Shown piece after piece: positions 1-11,118 of a stretch of 64,000 bases of DNA. Positions within the stretch are counted from its first letter, which is position 1, and every line of letters starts with the position of its first letter. Both the position numbers and the translations under genes were made by a program. Below the pieces are notes generated by a model. The model did no database searches. It saw only the letters and a program-made list of their open reading frames with translations, and had not been told where the DNA came from. The stretch is from Anisus vortex (Eukaryota; Mollusca; Gastropoda; Planorbidae): the NCBI GenBank assembly GCA_949126835.1, contig OX421509.1, positions 14,477,279 through 14,541,278 on the forward strand, in the 5' to 3' direction.

Positions 1-88
1 AAAAATCTGGAAGAAGAGAGAAAGCACTACGAGGAACAGATTCTAAAACTTGTGGAACAGCAAGAACAGATTCTGAAGGAAAGGGAAG
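1..88 (+). CDS. Coiled-coil gene, first visible exon
   Basis: Frame 1 is open from base 1 and ends at a GT donor (89-90) in phase 1. It encodes 29 residues dominated by Glu, Gln, Lys and Leu with heptad-like spacing (for example EEQILKLVEQQEQILKE), continuing into the next exon. The exon begins before the window. Confidence 0.75.
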
Positions 89-3000
89 GTACTCAAACCC
101 GTTTTCTGACTTTTAATAGAAAAATTTGATCTGGCACTATTTGAAGAATGCGCTACGGTGGCCCAGCAGGCAGCGCGTTTGGCTGGTGGTTTGATCCTGG
201 TGAAGGCTAGTATTTGTTCCAGGGTCTGGAAGGTGTGTCCCTGAGTCTACCCAGCTCTGATGGGTGCCTGACTTTGGTTGGGGGTAAAGCAAACGCGGCT
301 GGGCATTGTGCTGGCCCCACAATCCCCTAGTATGCTGTTGTCACAGAAACTAGGGAACGCTGCTTCACAGACCCTATTGATCAATTTGGTATGACAGGTA
401 ATTTTCTTAACTTTATGAAAAAAAATGACATTATGAATGGATTGAAGGTCATGTATCATTGACGGGCAGAGTGGCAACAAGGCGATCTTCTTCTGTCACT
501 GTGGCCACTGCACTCAAGGGATTGTGTATCCAAGGCAATATCCAGTTGTCTCTGCAGTGAATACTGACTTTTTTTGTGTGTAGAGTTTAGCAGATTCTCA
601 AAGCATGGGAAAATATCAGAAAAATAATTAGCAGGATTTGAACTCGGCCAGCTTAGGGTGACCACAATATACTTAATTCTGTAGATAGTTTTTTTTATAA
701 ATAGCTTTGTTTTCTTCAAGTCCAGTGGTTGCCATCCAGCCTGTGAAAGAAAAAAAAGGCTGGATGTTGAACTGACCACACTATCCCTATACAGAACACA
801 GAAATAGTTGAAATATGTGGTTTTTTAACTTGAAAATTGTGTTGTTGTTACTTAAATCCATATATTATTACCTAACTTTAAGAGAGCAGTTTGGGATATG
901 TGCAAAATGTTTGGTAATACTTTCCATAGAGGTACAGAACAGACTTCAGGAGTATGAGACCTACATCCTCAAGCTACAACAGCAGCAGCAACTTAAAGAA
1001 CTACAGCAGCGAGAACAGCTTGATGCATTGTTAACTGAAGGCCACCAGGTGAGCTCATCTTCCTTTGACAACTGGAGAGCACTCATTCTTATTGCAACTA
1101 CTCGTATTCACTCGTATTACACTCATGTTTTTTTTTCCCACTCTTATTGCACTCATATTTAGTGAGCCCACTCTTATTGTACTCACATTTAGTGAGCCCA
1201 CTCTTATTGCGCTCAATCTTATTGCACTCACAATTTGTGTGCCCACTCTTACTGCACCCACATTTGGTGAACCCACTCTTATTGCACTCACATTTGGTGA
1301 ACCCACTCTTATTGCACTCACATTTGGTGAGCCCACTCTTATTGCGCTCAATCTTATTGCACTCACAATTAGTGTGCCCACTCTTACTGCACCCACATTT
1401 GGTGAACCCACTCTTATTGCACTCACATTTGGTGAACCCACTCTTATTGCACTCACATTTGGTGAACCCACTCTTATTGCACTCACATTTGGTGAGCCCA
1501 CTCTTATTGCACTCACATTTGGTGAACCCACTCTTATTGCACTCACATTTGGTGAACCCACTCTTATTGCACTCACATTTGGTGAGCCCACTCTTATTGT
1601 ACTCACATTTGGTGAACCCACTCTTATTGCACTCACATTTGGTGTGCTCACTCTTATTGTACTCACATTTAGTATGCCAACTCTTATTGCACTAACCCCA
1701 ACTGAGCCTACTTTTACTACCCTCCCTTTAACTGCAAGCGGATGTTTCCATTAGTTGTCAACCTTTGTAATGTTTAAAGTGACACAAACTTTTCTCTTAA
1801 CATGTTTCAAAGTTAAAAATTACGTTACTAATTATAGATCTAATATTATAAGGGTTTACACTACTAAACTTTTATTGTAGCTAATGCTAAAAAGTTCTAC
1901 AAAATTTATTTCACTGTAAATACAGCTAACAGTCTAAAGATATTTAAAATTTTTGACACTGTAAATAGATATAATGCTTAAAACTTCTACACAATTTCAC
2001 TGTAAATAGATATAATACTCAAAACTTCTACACAATTTCACTGTAAATAGATATAATAGTCAAAACTTCTACACAATTTCACTGTAAATAGATATAATAC
2101 TCAAAACTTCTAAACAATTTCACTGTAAAGAGATATAATACTCAAAACTTCTACACAATTTTACTGTAAATAGATTTAATACTCAAAACTTCTACACAAT
2201 TTCACTGTAAATAGATATAATACTCAAAACTTCTACACAACTTCACTGTAAATAGATATAATACTCAAAACTTCTACACAATTTCACTGTAAATAGATTT
2301 ACTGTTTTCTATGTTATTAGATTAAATTTAAAAAAAACATTGTTTTACCCATTGTGTTTCATACTATCAGAGAAGTAATCCATTGAGCCGTAACTTAGTG
2401 CAACATTCTCATCCCAACTATGCCGATGCACCTGCAGCACAAGGTAATGGCTTCATATGATTATATTATTACTAGTATAACATTATTAAGGGCAGCTGGG
2501 CTTTATGCTGGCCACACAAATCCCCTAAACTCCTAAACTCTGAATCTCTTAGATTAGTTCTTCCATAAATATTATGAACTATTTTATTTCTAAATAGCCA
2601 TACATTTGTACAGTGAGTTAAATAATGATGTATTTCATATATTTCAGAGTAGTAAGGCATGCATGAGTTTATTCGGCCAGGGCACACAAGGGGATTTTGT
2701 AGTCAGCATAATGCCAAATCACCGTTTTGTTTCCCAATTATTAATGTCCTTTCATCCTTGGTCTAAGATTGACTTTTTGACTGGCAGGAATGTTATCATA
2801 TCTACTGACTGAAACATAGTATGAAAATATAATAATATAATTAATTAAGATACATTATTTCTTTGTGTTTTAGAAAATGAAGAGAAAACTTTTAAGTCAC
2901 CCAGGAGAGTCTTCAAGCCACTTGAGGTGGAGGAAAGTCATTTCGGGGACTGCTCAACTCAAGCTCTGCCTTCCAACTCTTGGACAGAAAACCGCCAGAG

Positions 3001-6000
3001 GTCATTTACGGAGAGGATCAATAAAGAGATTGAGCACCAGAACCAGATCCTGGCAGCTTCTCTCCTGCCCGGGAAGTCAACCCCAAGAAATCAGAGCGCT
3101 GCCAACTCCCCGAGTGGTTCGAGTAAGCAGAGGGCCACTGAACTGCAGGGTGGCGCTCCTCATGTGCCCCATGAGCCGAGTCCCAGGAGTTCGAGGGTCA
3201 AGGCTTACGAGCAGGATCACTTTCGTCAGGTGACCCTGATAGACCAGCAGTACGGGAACACAGATTTTCTGACCCCGGAAAAGAACGCCCTAATTCACAG
3301 GCTGATTGAAAGCCAGTCCAAATTCATACAAGTGGAGGAGGAACAGGAGGAGGTAGACAGAAACACCAAGGGAGTGAAGAAGAGGAAGCACAGGGCGCGA
3401 CCGCCGCCGAGTTACGGGCCCCTGCAGGCCCCCATCATGTCCAGTACCCAGAAGAGCTCCGAGTTCGGGGAGGAGGTGGACTCCGTTCTGACCTTCGAGC
3501 TGGCCTACCCAGACAAGGCCGTGCCCACGCTGGGAAACGTGGATGATGAAAACAGCAACAACAACTCGGATGATAAGGCCCTTGGCGCCGGGGATCTGGG
3601 GCCGAGCCAGAAGAAAAGCTCTCACACAAACCCTGCCAAGCCCCATGCAACAAAGCCAAAACACGAAGAGCAGTCCTTGAAGGATAAAGAGATAGAAAGA
3701 CTTCAGCAAGCAGGAATAGACCAAGAGTTCCTGCGCAAGTATAAAAAGGTTTGCATTAGTTTTGTTGTTTCTCTAGACCATTCAGAAATGTGAACCTAAA
3801 ACCTTTTCCCAGCTTTTCCAAAAAATATCTGCGGTTTCAGTGACATGACTGCAATGTCATTGACAAATCTTCCTTGTAGCTTCTAACTATTCTGTTTCCA
3901 TCAATATTCAAAAGGAAGCGAAGATTCTTGTATGTTGTGAGTTGAACATTTTTTTTATCCCTATCATAGGATGTTGTTGTATTTTTTCAGATGAGTGCAG
4001 CCGAGAGGAAGCAAGAGTTGTTGCGGCAGAGGGCCATGCTCCTTGAGGAACAGAACAGGCTCAAAATATTGCTTGCAGAACAGGAAGCTCAGTTGAAAGT
4101 GAGTTGTAGATGTCTGTAGCTTTAAATTAGGTGGCTGTTACCATCTGACACAGTTTGTGCCTTTTAGAAAGAGTGCCAGTGTCACATTTTTACTTAACAT
4201 TTTTATCACTATGTCGCACAAACTGTAAGTGCCTCACAGTTAGTGCCCCAGTCGGTGCTACAGATGTTAACACTGTGTTTTTTTTTTCAAAACCGGTTTT
4301 TGGTTCTATAAATCCGATGTTTGGTTCTATAAATCTGGTTTAAAACCGGATTTGGTCCCCCCCCCCCCCATCCCTCTTGCGCAATGTCACAGACTGAAAA
4401 AGCCAAATGTGCATAGTTTTATAGGTCTATTTGATAAATAGTTAAAATTGTATTAGTGTTTACTGGGCATTGACAGGGGTTGATTTTTTACACTTTACCA
4501 TAAAATTCTTTAGAACTAAAAAAAATGGTGGACTAATTGATTGTGCTGACCACACAATCCCATTGTAACCCGCACTGCTGAAACTGGTTGAAAGGTCAAC
4601 ACTACTTCAATAGACCACCATGTCCCCAATAGAGCAGGCTCACAAACAGCTTGTATGTAGGTTGTTGCACTGATTATGTAATTCCCACTTGCAACAAAAT
4701 CGACAGTAGCTTTCAATAGTGATAATCAAATTTCGGATTATCATTAACCATAAGATTATAAAGCACAAGCATGCTAACTTTAAATTGTTTATATTCTATT
4801 TATTAAATAGTTTAATAAACTTCAGTCTAATATTTATGACATATTGTATTAACTATATATCTATATAAATAAAATATGTGTATCACAAACATATATCACA
4901 TACTTCAATAAGGAAACGAAAGAAATTATTTGAAAATATTAAAAACAATAGTACCGTTAATAACAAAGCACAGACTCAATGTCTAGCCGAATTGTTCAGG
5001 GTCATAGGAAAACTTAGTTTTGCGTCATCATTGCTTACATCAAAAGGATGAGTCAGATTCATGTTAATTGTAATGTTATATTTGCTTTGATGCTTTTACC
5101 ATTCACACAAAGCGCTACAGAAAGTCTATTGGTCTGTTTGTCAGTTTGGTACTTGGAGCATTTGTGTGGATAGCCAGTGGATCAAACGAATAGTGTCACT
5201 GACTCATTAACATCTGCATTTGTTTTTGTCTGTTTAACATTCGGGATTTGAAAAAATACAATAGGCCTAGACTATGAGTCGCTTATGACAAATTAGACAT
5301 TTAGTGTTTGCAAGGCATTTAATGTTAAGGAATTGTTTTGTGCGAATGAAACATAATTCTAAAGTATTTCTTTGAAAATAAAAAAAACCCACCTCATTTG
5401 ACACCATATTTGAATAATTTCCCACTGAACTTCCATATAAATCAAAAATCGGTTTTAAGTTTGAAAAGCCACATCCAGAATTGGGAAGACACTAATGGCA
5501 TCATCAAGTGGCTATATGGACAAAGATAGCACTGGGCTGTAGGGAGCAATGGTGGGCAGTGATACCAGCATGTCCATCTTAGTCTAAAGTGCACAACATG
5601 AATTAGTAACCATTTTATCCTCGTATACAAAGGGATTAATCTTCTCCATTCACTTGCATTAACTCCTACTATAATTTCTTCTTCTTCTTCTTCATAATAC
5701 TGTGGAGACCCCGTTAGAACCGAGGAAAGAGTCCACAATTTAAATACACATAAAATAAAAAGCATCACAAACAACAATTATAAACAGATGACAGAGTGTC
5801 ACTTTAGGTTTTTGGACCAGCCCTTCAGTGACGATTTAAAAGCCTGAACTGTAGGGGCAGTGATGTAGGCCTGGTCCAGGGTGTTCCACAGCCTAATGGC
5901 TGACGGAAAAAAAGAATATTTGTAGACGTCGGTGCGTGCATGTGGGACATGCAGCTTGAGCTGATGGCCTCGGGTAGAGCGGGACACCTGTTGGATTCGG

Positions 6001-9000
6001 CCTGGCTGCAGGTCAGTAGGCTGGGTATTTATTTATTTTTACCGCAGCATCATAAAATCAGCAACAATTTTATTGTGATGTTTGCAACAGCCATAAGTCT
6101 TTCCTCTTTCCATCCAATCAGAGCAAACGAAAGGAGTCATTGAAGACTGGAGCACTGGAAGACCTTCCTGGGCCCAATGGAAAAAAACAGAAAAATTTAA
6201 CTGTAAGTGTGAAAAACAGTGGTCTATGGTATTTCTTTTCTGTGTTTATTTTAGAATGAAATCTAGTTTTTTATTTTACTAGTGTACAGTATCTGGCCGA
6301 GTTTTCTCTGTTTCTTGTTTCTGTTGGTTCATTCATGAGATATGAAATATTTGTAAGCCCATTGATTTTGAAGACCCAGTCTTTAAATGGTATTGTGTCA
6401 GATCACCATTCTGGCTGTCTCAGGTTAGAATTCTGTAAAAACACCAGGATTAGTACCTGGGTCTGGAGGGTGTCCCTGAGTCTACCCAGCGGGAATGGAC
6501 AAGAATTGACAAGAAAAGGGCAGCTGGGCATAGTGCTGACCACACAATCCCATTGTAACCCGCACTGCTGAAACTGGTTGAAAGGTCAACACTACTTCAA
6601 TAGACCACCATGTCCCCAACAGAGCAGGCTCACAAACAGCTTGTATGTAGGTTGTTGCACTGATAATGCAGTGATTATGTATTTCCCACTTGGTGGCTAC
6701 AGAAGCTGCATCTACAGTACTACAAATCTATAAATGGAATGAACTTACTCATTCCCTTTTTTTTTTCTTTCTAATCTCTAAAACTGAAGGTCCCTAGCAA
6801 CAGAGGAGAGCAAGCGGACAAAGAAACGGTAAAAGAAAATGTTCAAAGCAGGCAAATGCCAGGGAGAATTTCTTGCATCACCGACCACAAGGGTCTTAAC
6901 AACAGCAACACCGAGCCCCCAGCCAGTGAGTTGGAGCTGAGCCCAGATGTTGGACCAGTAAAAAAGCTGGACGGGCGTGATGGCGATGAGTGCATAGTCT
7001 ATTCCGATTGGCCAGGAGAAGAAGAAGTAGCAAGGAGACTGGATTACTCACAAAGTTCTGACACTGGTAAGCTGTTGCAATGATTGAGTGTAAGTGACCA
7101 GTACAACACTTTGCCAATCAATATTGATTACTTCAACTGCTCATTTCATACAAAATTTTACAATCTTATCTAAACATAACAATTTAATTGTCCTTTATTA
7201 GATTCTAATATTTATTTGAGTACAATTATATTTATAACATATATTCACTTACTTTAAAAAGCATCGATGACATTTTATGCAATGCTTGGCAATTTCTCAA
7301 TACTTGCAGGAAGTGATTGTTCTAGTTTGAAGAGGAAGTCCTCTAGAGAACCAGCTGCTGCAAGTGATAGGAGGGCCTCTGTCCACCAATCACAAACTGA
7401 TAAAGCCACCAGCATCTCTTACATACATGTCCCAAGGTGAGTTTTTATCTTTTTTTAAATCAAACACCACAACTTATAGACAGAGCCACTGACAAAACTT
7501 TTAAAAAATATATTTGTTTACAGATATCACAGCTGAAACTAATACAATTGCTTTCATTGGCTTATGTATACTTTTAATGTTGCAGCCTTTATTTTCCAAT
7601 TTTTTTCAACCTATAAATATATGGCACTGCTTTAATCTTAAAGATATTGAGAAAAATGTTGATTGACTCTAGATTGAAAAAATTTCACTAGTTTCATTGT
7701 GCCCACGGCATACTAGGGATTGTGTGGCTGGCACAATGCCCAGCTGCCTTACTTTACCCCAACTAATGTCAAGTACGGTACCTATCAGAGCTTGGTAGAC
7801 TCAGGAACTCCATCGATTACCGGGAAAAGATCCTGGCCTCCACCAGGATTTGAACCCAGGACCTTCGCTGCGCCAGCTGAACGCGCTGCCGCTCGGCCAC
7901 CGTACCCCTTATACCAAAGTGTACACTGGGCTGGTCTTATTTTCTTGTTATTGATGGGTGGTGGGGGAAACAGTTCCACACTATTAAATTGGCCACTGCC
8001 TTGACAGAAATGAAAACTTATCTACCTACCTCTGGGTTTTTCTTTTATATCTCAAAACAGGATGGGCCATGAGCCAGACAGCAAGCAGAGCCCCAGAGCA
8101 GACGTCAGGGCAGACATCAGGGCTACATCCTCCTCACCTCAAGACAGTAGGTCAGAAACTGGGAAATCCTCTAAGAAGACTTCTTCTTCTTCCATCGGGT
8201 AAGCTGTTCACGGCTTTGCAGAGCCTCAAGGAGATATAATAGAAATATATAAAAATGAATACCCAGTCGCTATACTTTACCATCGGTGCTTTCATAACAA
8301 CGAGATCCCTATGTTTCACATCCTCGATTCTGGAGGTGCCCCGTTTCTCTCTGAAGACTGTTGGCCTTCTCAAAATCTGGCCTGAAAGTATGGAATCTAC
8401 GTCCCATCCAACTTAGGCGAACAAGTTCTATCGTCACTTTTAAAAAGAACTTGAAAACACATTCTTTTAATTTACCTTCGTTAAACATTTTTGTAAACCC
8501 CTACAGTTTTACTTGTACATTACTTCAGTTAATGCTACATTTATTTGTTTTGTCCAATATTTAAGTTTTAAATTATCAATGAATAAATTAGCTTTATTTA
8601 TTTTTAGCCTAGATAAATATATCCTTGTTCATAATTGTTTGTTGCTCAATGTTAAATGTTTTTGTGAGCTTACATTATGTTTGTTAGCAGTGCTATACAA
8701 ATAGAATTATTATTTTTATTAAGGTAATTTTAATCTCTAAATATATGAACTTACTATTCCTCTACGACAAGCTGTTGCAGCATATGCATGTGATGATTTT
8801 TTTGGTGGTGTTTCGGTTTGCGTGTTCATAGCTCGGACCTAATCACAAGTCATGTAGTTTTATGGACACACAGATAACTATATTGCTTAAGTTAAATAGA
8901 CTAAATGTGGTGCAAAAACTATCATCGCACATTTATATTTCCTGCACTATGTGTCCTAGGTTTGAATCCTGGTGAGAGCTAGGATTTGTTCTCAGGTCTG

Positions 9001-10302
9001 GAGGGTGTCCCTGAGTCTATCCAGCTCTGATGGGTACCGTACTTGACATTAGTTGGGGTAAAGTAAGGCAGCTGGGCATTGTGCCGGCCACACAATCCCA
9101 TAGTATGCCTTGGCTACAGAAACTGAAGAACGCTGCTTCACTGGCCCTATAAAAATTGCTGTATTCTTGTTTAATTTTTTAGTCTAAATATATAATATAA
9201 CAAAACATGCAGGCTTTATAAAAAAATGAGTTTTTACAAATCATACAAGAAGGTAAAGATTAAATGCTACTTAAAAATTAATTAGACCTTCTGTATGGGA
9301 TCCATCAATTAAAGAAAATGTTAAAGTACTAGAACAATGAAAGAAGAAAAACTGCAAGGTTCATATCTAGCAAATATTCACAACTGACAAGAGTAACACC
9401 AATAGTTGAATCACTAATCCTGGATAGACTAGAGGAAAGATGGGCAAAGTAGTAATAATACATAAAGCTATAAATTCTGACTTAGAAATACAACACAATT
9501 ACACATGCATTAAACATGAGGATAAAAACTAGGAAAAGCAATAGTTTGACATCATTTAAAAACACTAATCAAAATGCAAGCCTAAGTCTCAAATCTCAGA
9601 TAAGCCTAGGGAAAAAAAATCTTCTGTATAGAAGGAAGGTCTATAACTTATAAGATAAGGCTAATATTTGTTTTTTAGTAAAGGCATTAGTTTCTGTATT
9701 CTTGTCAATTTTCTATTGGCAGAGAGAAGACATTGTCTGTTCTAGAGATCATAAACACTCTGTCAGAGGAGGAGGTGCCTGTCAGGTTGCCTGACAGAAA
9801 TGTCGCCAATGACAGCTCCGGGGCAGGCAGTGTGAGATCAGGCGGCGATGGCCAGGCCGGGGCGGTCCGCCGGCGGAAGACATTGCCCCCAGACAGCCCA
9901 GGGAATCGCCTTTTGGGCAAAAGCCTGGACGGCGATCCCAACCTGAGCCTGTTTGTTCTGGACAGGAAGTCCGGCGAGGCCCGGGCCCGTAGGAACCTGG
10001 TGTCCAAGTACAAAGCTCCGCCACTGTCTGGACACACCAGGAAAATCGACCCATATTCTCCGGTCAGTGCTGAAGATGACAATTCGTCAGAGGAAGTGGT
10101 CCTTCGCTCCTCAGACCCCGACAGCCCGTTGAGTAAAAATTTCCGCCCTGCTGACCTTGATGATGATCTGGACAACGTGCTGGAGGCCATTGATATCCTT
10201 GAAGATGGCGGCAGCAGCGGCAGTGACAAAGGTCAGGATCTTGAGGATGACCTTGCAGAGCTGGAAGAAAGCAAAATTCTGGAGGATGTCTTCTTCATCT
10301 GA
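1..10302 (+). CDS. Coiled-coil protein gene, 3' ten exons (5' end outside window)
   Basis: Ten exons read as one frame: 1-88, 930-1048, 2371-2443, 2874-3748, 3991-4098, 6122-6202, 6790-7066, 7310-7436, 8061-8198 and 9723-10302. Every intron is GT-AG, the phases match at every junction, and the lengths sum to 2466 nt (821 residues plus TGA). The visible protein opens with Glu/Gln/Lys-rich coiled coil (residues 1-69), continues as low-complexity charged sequence, has another short coiled coil in the exon at 3991 (MSAAERKQELLRQRAMLLEE), and ends in a Ser/Asp-rich acidic tail. There is no signal peptide, membrane segment or catalytic motif. I do not recognise the family. A centrosomal or cytoskeletal scaffold is only a guess from composition. 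A broken second copy of exons 5-11 equivalents lies at 39680-56019, which supports the exon borders. The start codon and earlier exons are off the left edge. Confidence 0.85.
150..395 (+). repeat. tRNA-derived SINE, copy 1 (intronic)
   Basis: The head resembles tRNA A-box and B-box promoter segments (GGTTTGATCC near 193). It is followed by the body shared by at least five other copies in this window (CCCTGAGTCTACCCAGCTCT) and the 3' part GAACGCTGCTTCAC. It sits in the intron between the first two visible exons. Confidence 0.7.
930..1048 (+). CDS. Coiled-coil gene, exon with Gln-rich coiled coil
   Basis: The acceptor is CATAG at 925-929 and the donor is CAG/GTGAGC at 1049. The exon continues the phase-1 codon of the previous exon (GAG) and ends in phase 0. 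It encodes a strongly alpha-helical Gln/Leu/Glu stretch, LKLQQQQQLKELQQREQLD. A CAG/CAA-rich tract underlies the glutamines and could vary in length. Confidence 0.8.
1138..1700 (+). repeat. 30-bp minisatellite in intron (about 19 units)
   Basis: Tandem units of 30 bp, consensus beginning CCCACTCTTATTGCACTCAC and continuing ATTTGGTGAA. Units differ by a few substitutions, and two units carry a short internal duplication (ATTGCGCTCAATCTT). Because 30 is a multiple of three and the unit is nearly stop-free, long open frames appear on both strands. They start and end with the array and lie inside a GT-AG intron, so I treat them as non-coding. Degenerate units begin about 1090. Confidence 0.95.
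1954..2300 (+). repeat. 41-bp minisatellite in intron (about 8 units)
   Basis: Eight units of about 41 bp, containing ACTGTAAATAGATATAATAC and CAAAACTTCTACACAATTTC, with few differences between units. The array lies in the same intron as the 30-bp array but is unrelated in sequence. Confidence 0.95.
2371..2443 (+). CDS. Coiled-coil gene, 73-nt exon
   Basis: Acceptor TATCAG before 2371, donor AAG/GTAATG at 2444. The exon joins in phase 0 and leaves in phase 1. It encodes 24 residues, polar and non-helical (RSNPLSRNLVQHSHPNYADA and following). No open reading frame as short as this would be called alone; it is supported by phase continuity with both neighbours. Confidence 0.7.
2874..3748 (+). 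CDS. Coiled-coil gene, large central exon
   Basis: Acceptor TTTTAG before 2874; donor AAG/GTTTGC at 3749. The exon encodes about 292 residues that are mostly charged and low in complexity. A short helical segment (RSFTERINKEIEHQNQIL) lies near the start, an acidic stretch (EEEQEEVDRN) near the middle, and an Asn/Asp run (DDENSNNNSDD) in the second half. The exon ends with a lysine-rich helix. GC content is clearly higher than in the flanking introns, as expected for selected coding sequence. The 3' two thirds are duplicated at 39680-40269. Confidence 0.88.
3991..4098 (+). CDS. Coiled-coil gene, 36-codon exon
   Basis: Acceptor TTTTTTCAG before 3991, donor AAA/GTGAGT at 4099, phase 0 at both ends. 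It encodes a compact Glu/Gln/Leu/Arg amphipathic helix (RQRAMLLEEQNRLKILLAEQ). The copy-B equivalent at 40383 is broken by a stop codon, a 2-bp deletion and a lost donor. Confidence 0.85.
4543..4690 (+). repeat. Intronic segment copied from the next intron
   Basis: This 148-bp stretch is almost identical to 6533-6691 in the following intron, apart from an 11-bp extra piece there. It is missing from the equivalent place in copy B (about 41685), where the flanks join directly. It consists of the 3' part of the SINE plus adjoining unique sequence. Confidence 0.85.
5678..6007 (-). mobile_element. 5'-truncated LINE with (GAA)n tail
   Basis: On the - strand, positions 5987-5799 encode 62 residues typical of the C-terminus of a non-LTR retrotransposon reverse transcriptase protein: KYSFFPSAIRLWNTLD followed by APTVQAFKSSLKGW. 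The 3' end is a GAAGAA microsatellite tail (5678-5692 on the + strand). Copy B lacks the whole segment at about 49914 and reads straight across, so this is an insertion into copy A. The clade (RTE-, CR1- or Jockey-like) cannot be fixed from so short a piece. Confidence 0.8.
6122..6202 (+). CDS. Coiled-coil gene, 27-codon exon
   Basis: Acceptor CCAATCAG before 6122, donor ACT/GTAAGT at 6203, phase 0 at both ends. It encodes a basic, polar stretch (SKRKESLKTGALEDLPGPNG and following). The copy-B equivalent at 50076-50156 differs by one Arg-to-Gln change, so the exon is conserved between copies while the flanks diverge. Confidence 0.8.
6441..6700 (+). repeat. SINE remnant, copy 2
   Basis: It contains the SINE body (GTCTGGAGGGTGTCCCTGAG), a deleted middle and the 3' part. 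The copy-B equivalent is 50381-50640, so insertion predates the duplication. Confidence 0.65.
6790..7066 (+). CDS. Coiled-coil gene, 277-nt exon
   Basis: Acceptor CTGAAG before 6790, donor CTG/GTAAGC at 7067; enters in phase 0 and leaves in phase 1. It encodes 92 residues with an acidic C-terminal half (for example LDGRDGDECIVYSDWPGEEE) that has the best-defined hydrophobic pattern in the protein and may be a short binding motif. Copy B has lost one base here (276 nt at 50707-50982). Confidence 0.85.
7310..7436 (+). CDS. Coiled-coil gene, 127-nt exon
   Basis: Acceptor CTTGCAG before 7310; donor AAG/GTGAGT at 7437; phase 1 in, phase 2 out. It encodes a Ser/Arg/Lys-rich disordered-looking stretch (LKRKSSREPAAASDRRASVH). 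In copy B its 5' part and acceptor are deleted. Confidence 0.8.
7690..7910 (-). repeat. tRNA-derived SINE, copy 3
   Basis: On the - strand it starts with a tRNA-like head: an A-box-like GTGGCCGAGCGGCAGCGCG and a B-box-like GGTTCAAATCC. The shared body and 3' end follow. It lies in the intron after the exon at 7310 and has no counterpart in copy B (about 52340). Confidence 0.85.
8061..8198 (+). CDS. Coiled-coil gene, 138-nt exon
   Basis: Acceptor AAAACAG before 8061, donor GG/GTAAGC at 8199, phase 2 at both ends. It encodes a Ser-rich polar stretch with a near-duplicated RADVRADIRA. Copy B lacks 12 nt of that small repeat (52484-52609), an in-frame change. Confidence 0.8.
8206..8722 (+). mobile_element. 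CR1/L2-like LINE 3' fragment (copy A)
   Basis: A decayed frame around 8361-8470 encodes the typical C-terminal motif of CR1/L2-type reverse transcriptase proteins (LKVWNLRPIQLRRTSS, then FKKNLKTHSF). A 3' tail with GTTAGCAGTGCTATACAAAT and an ATT-rich end follows, as is usual for that group. The same fragment is at 52619-53150, so it was present before the duplication. Confidence 0.75.
8955..9150 (+). repeat. SINE, copy 4
   Basis: B-box-like GGTTTGAATCCTGG, shared body GTCTGGAGGGTGTCCCTGAG, and 3' part GAACGCTGCTTCAC. It is also present in copy B (53370-53570). Confidence 0.8.
9723..10302 (+). CDS. Coiled-coil gene, last exon with stop
   Basis: Acceptor TTGGCAG before 9723, entering in phase 2, and a TGA stop at 10300-10302. 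It encodes 193 residues: a short helix (LSVLEIINTLSEEE), an Arg/Ser-rich middle with several Ser-Pro sites (possible phosphorylation sites), and an acidic C-terminal region (ADLDDDLDNVLEAIDILEDG, then LAELEESKILED). The exon is GC-rich against AT-rich flanks. The copy-B equivalent (55446-56019) has a 1-bp deletion that changes the last residues. Confidence 0.88.
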
Positions 10303-10942
10303 CTCCACATCCAAAGTTTGTCCAAAGTTTGTTTTGTTTCAATGCAAATACTATGGAAATCTTATCTACTTCACAGGGATCTAATACTAATATCTTTCTG
10401 AATTCCTATGGAGTTTATAGTAATAGAAAAAGAACTTTTATATAGTTTTTTTAAAGAAGTTTTATATAGATTTCTACCCCATAGTCATAACTTGAATTTG
10501 GGTTCATTATGAAGAGAAAAGGATATTAATTCTGTTCGACCGTCTTTAGCTTTTGTTTTAGGCAAAAGCCTGGGCACCCACTCATGCATGTAATGCTATA
10601 ATTAAACAAAATATTTGTATAGTGCTGTAATATATATCTATTGTTATATGCCATTTCAACCAAGAAGATCTGATTTGTACTTTGGGTTATGTTTTCAATC
10701 TGTTTTTGCACAATGCCAATGTAGATCTATTTTTTATACTGCTGAACAGAGATCTGTGTTAAGACAAAAAGTTTATTCACTGGAGCTTTTCTATTCAGCA
10801 GTGCCTGATAGCATTTTGTTCTAGTAACCTATTGCCTTGTACATAAGTGATACATTTTGTTGCAGTTTGACTACTTCACCAGCTTTCATCATTATATTAT
10901 TTGGTTAGGAATTGCTTAGAAATGTCCCTATGGCCCCAGCAG
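10303..10942 (+). other. 3' UTR / downstream flank of coiled-coil gene
   Basis: Non-coding AT-rich sequence, well conserved with copy B 56020-56632. An ATTAAA near 10601 could serve as a polyadenylation signal, but no feature fixes the transcript end. Confidence 0.4.
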
Positions 10943-11118
10943 CAGGGGCGAAGCCACAGGGGGGGCTGAGGGGGGCTAAGCCCCCCCTGGAATTAAAAAA
11001 AAATTTTTTTTTTCAACTGATTTTTTGAAAATATGCACTAAATTTGCCAAAAATTTGGTAAATCTTTGTCACGCGAAAGTTCAGCCTTCCCTGGAAAAAA
11101 TTTCTGGCTTCGCCCCTG
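10943..11118. mobile_element. hAT-type MITE, 176 bp
   Basis: Perfect 14-bp terminal inverted repeats (CAGGGGCGAAGCCA) are flanked by an 8-bp target duplication CCCAGCAG at 10935-10942 and 11119-11126. Copy B (about 56633-56655) lacks the element. No coding capacity. An 8-bp duplication and CA-G ends are typical of hAT elements. Confidence 0.92.

Noticed and set aside
815..929. 5' extension of the ORF around the exon at 930
   Set aside because: The acceptor at 925-929 and the phase match to the first exon show that this part is intron.
1055..1754. Long ORFs on both strands with 10-residue repeats
   Set aside because: They coincide with the 30-bp minisatellite and lie in a GT-AG intron. The openness follows from the repeat length and lack of stop words.
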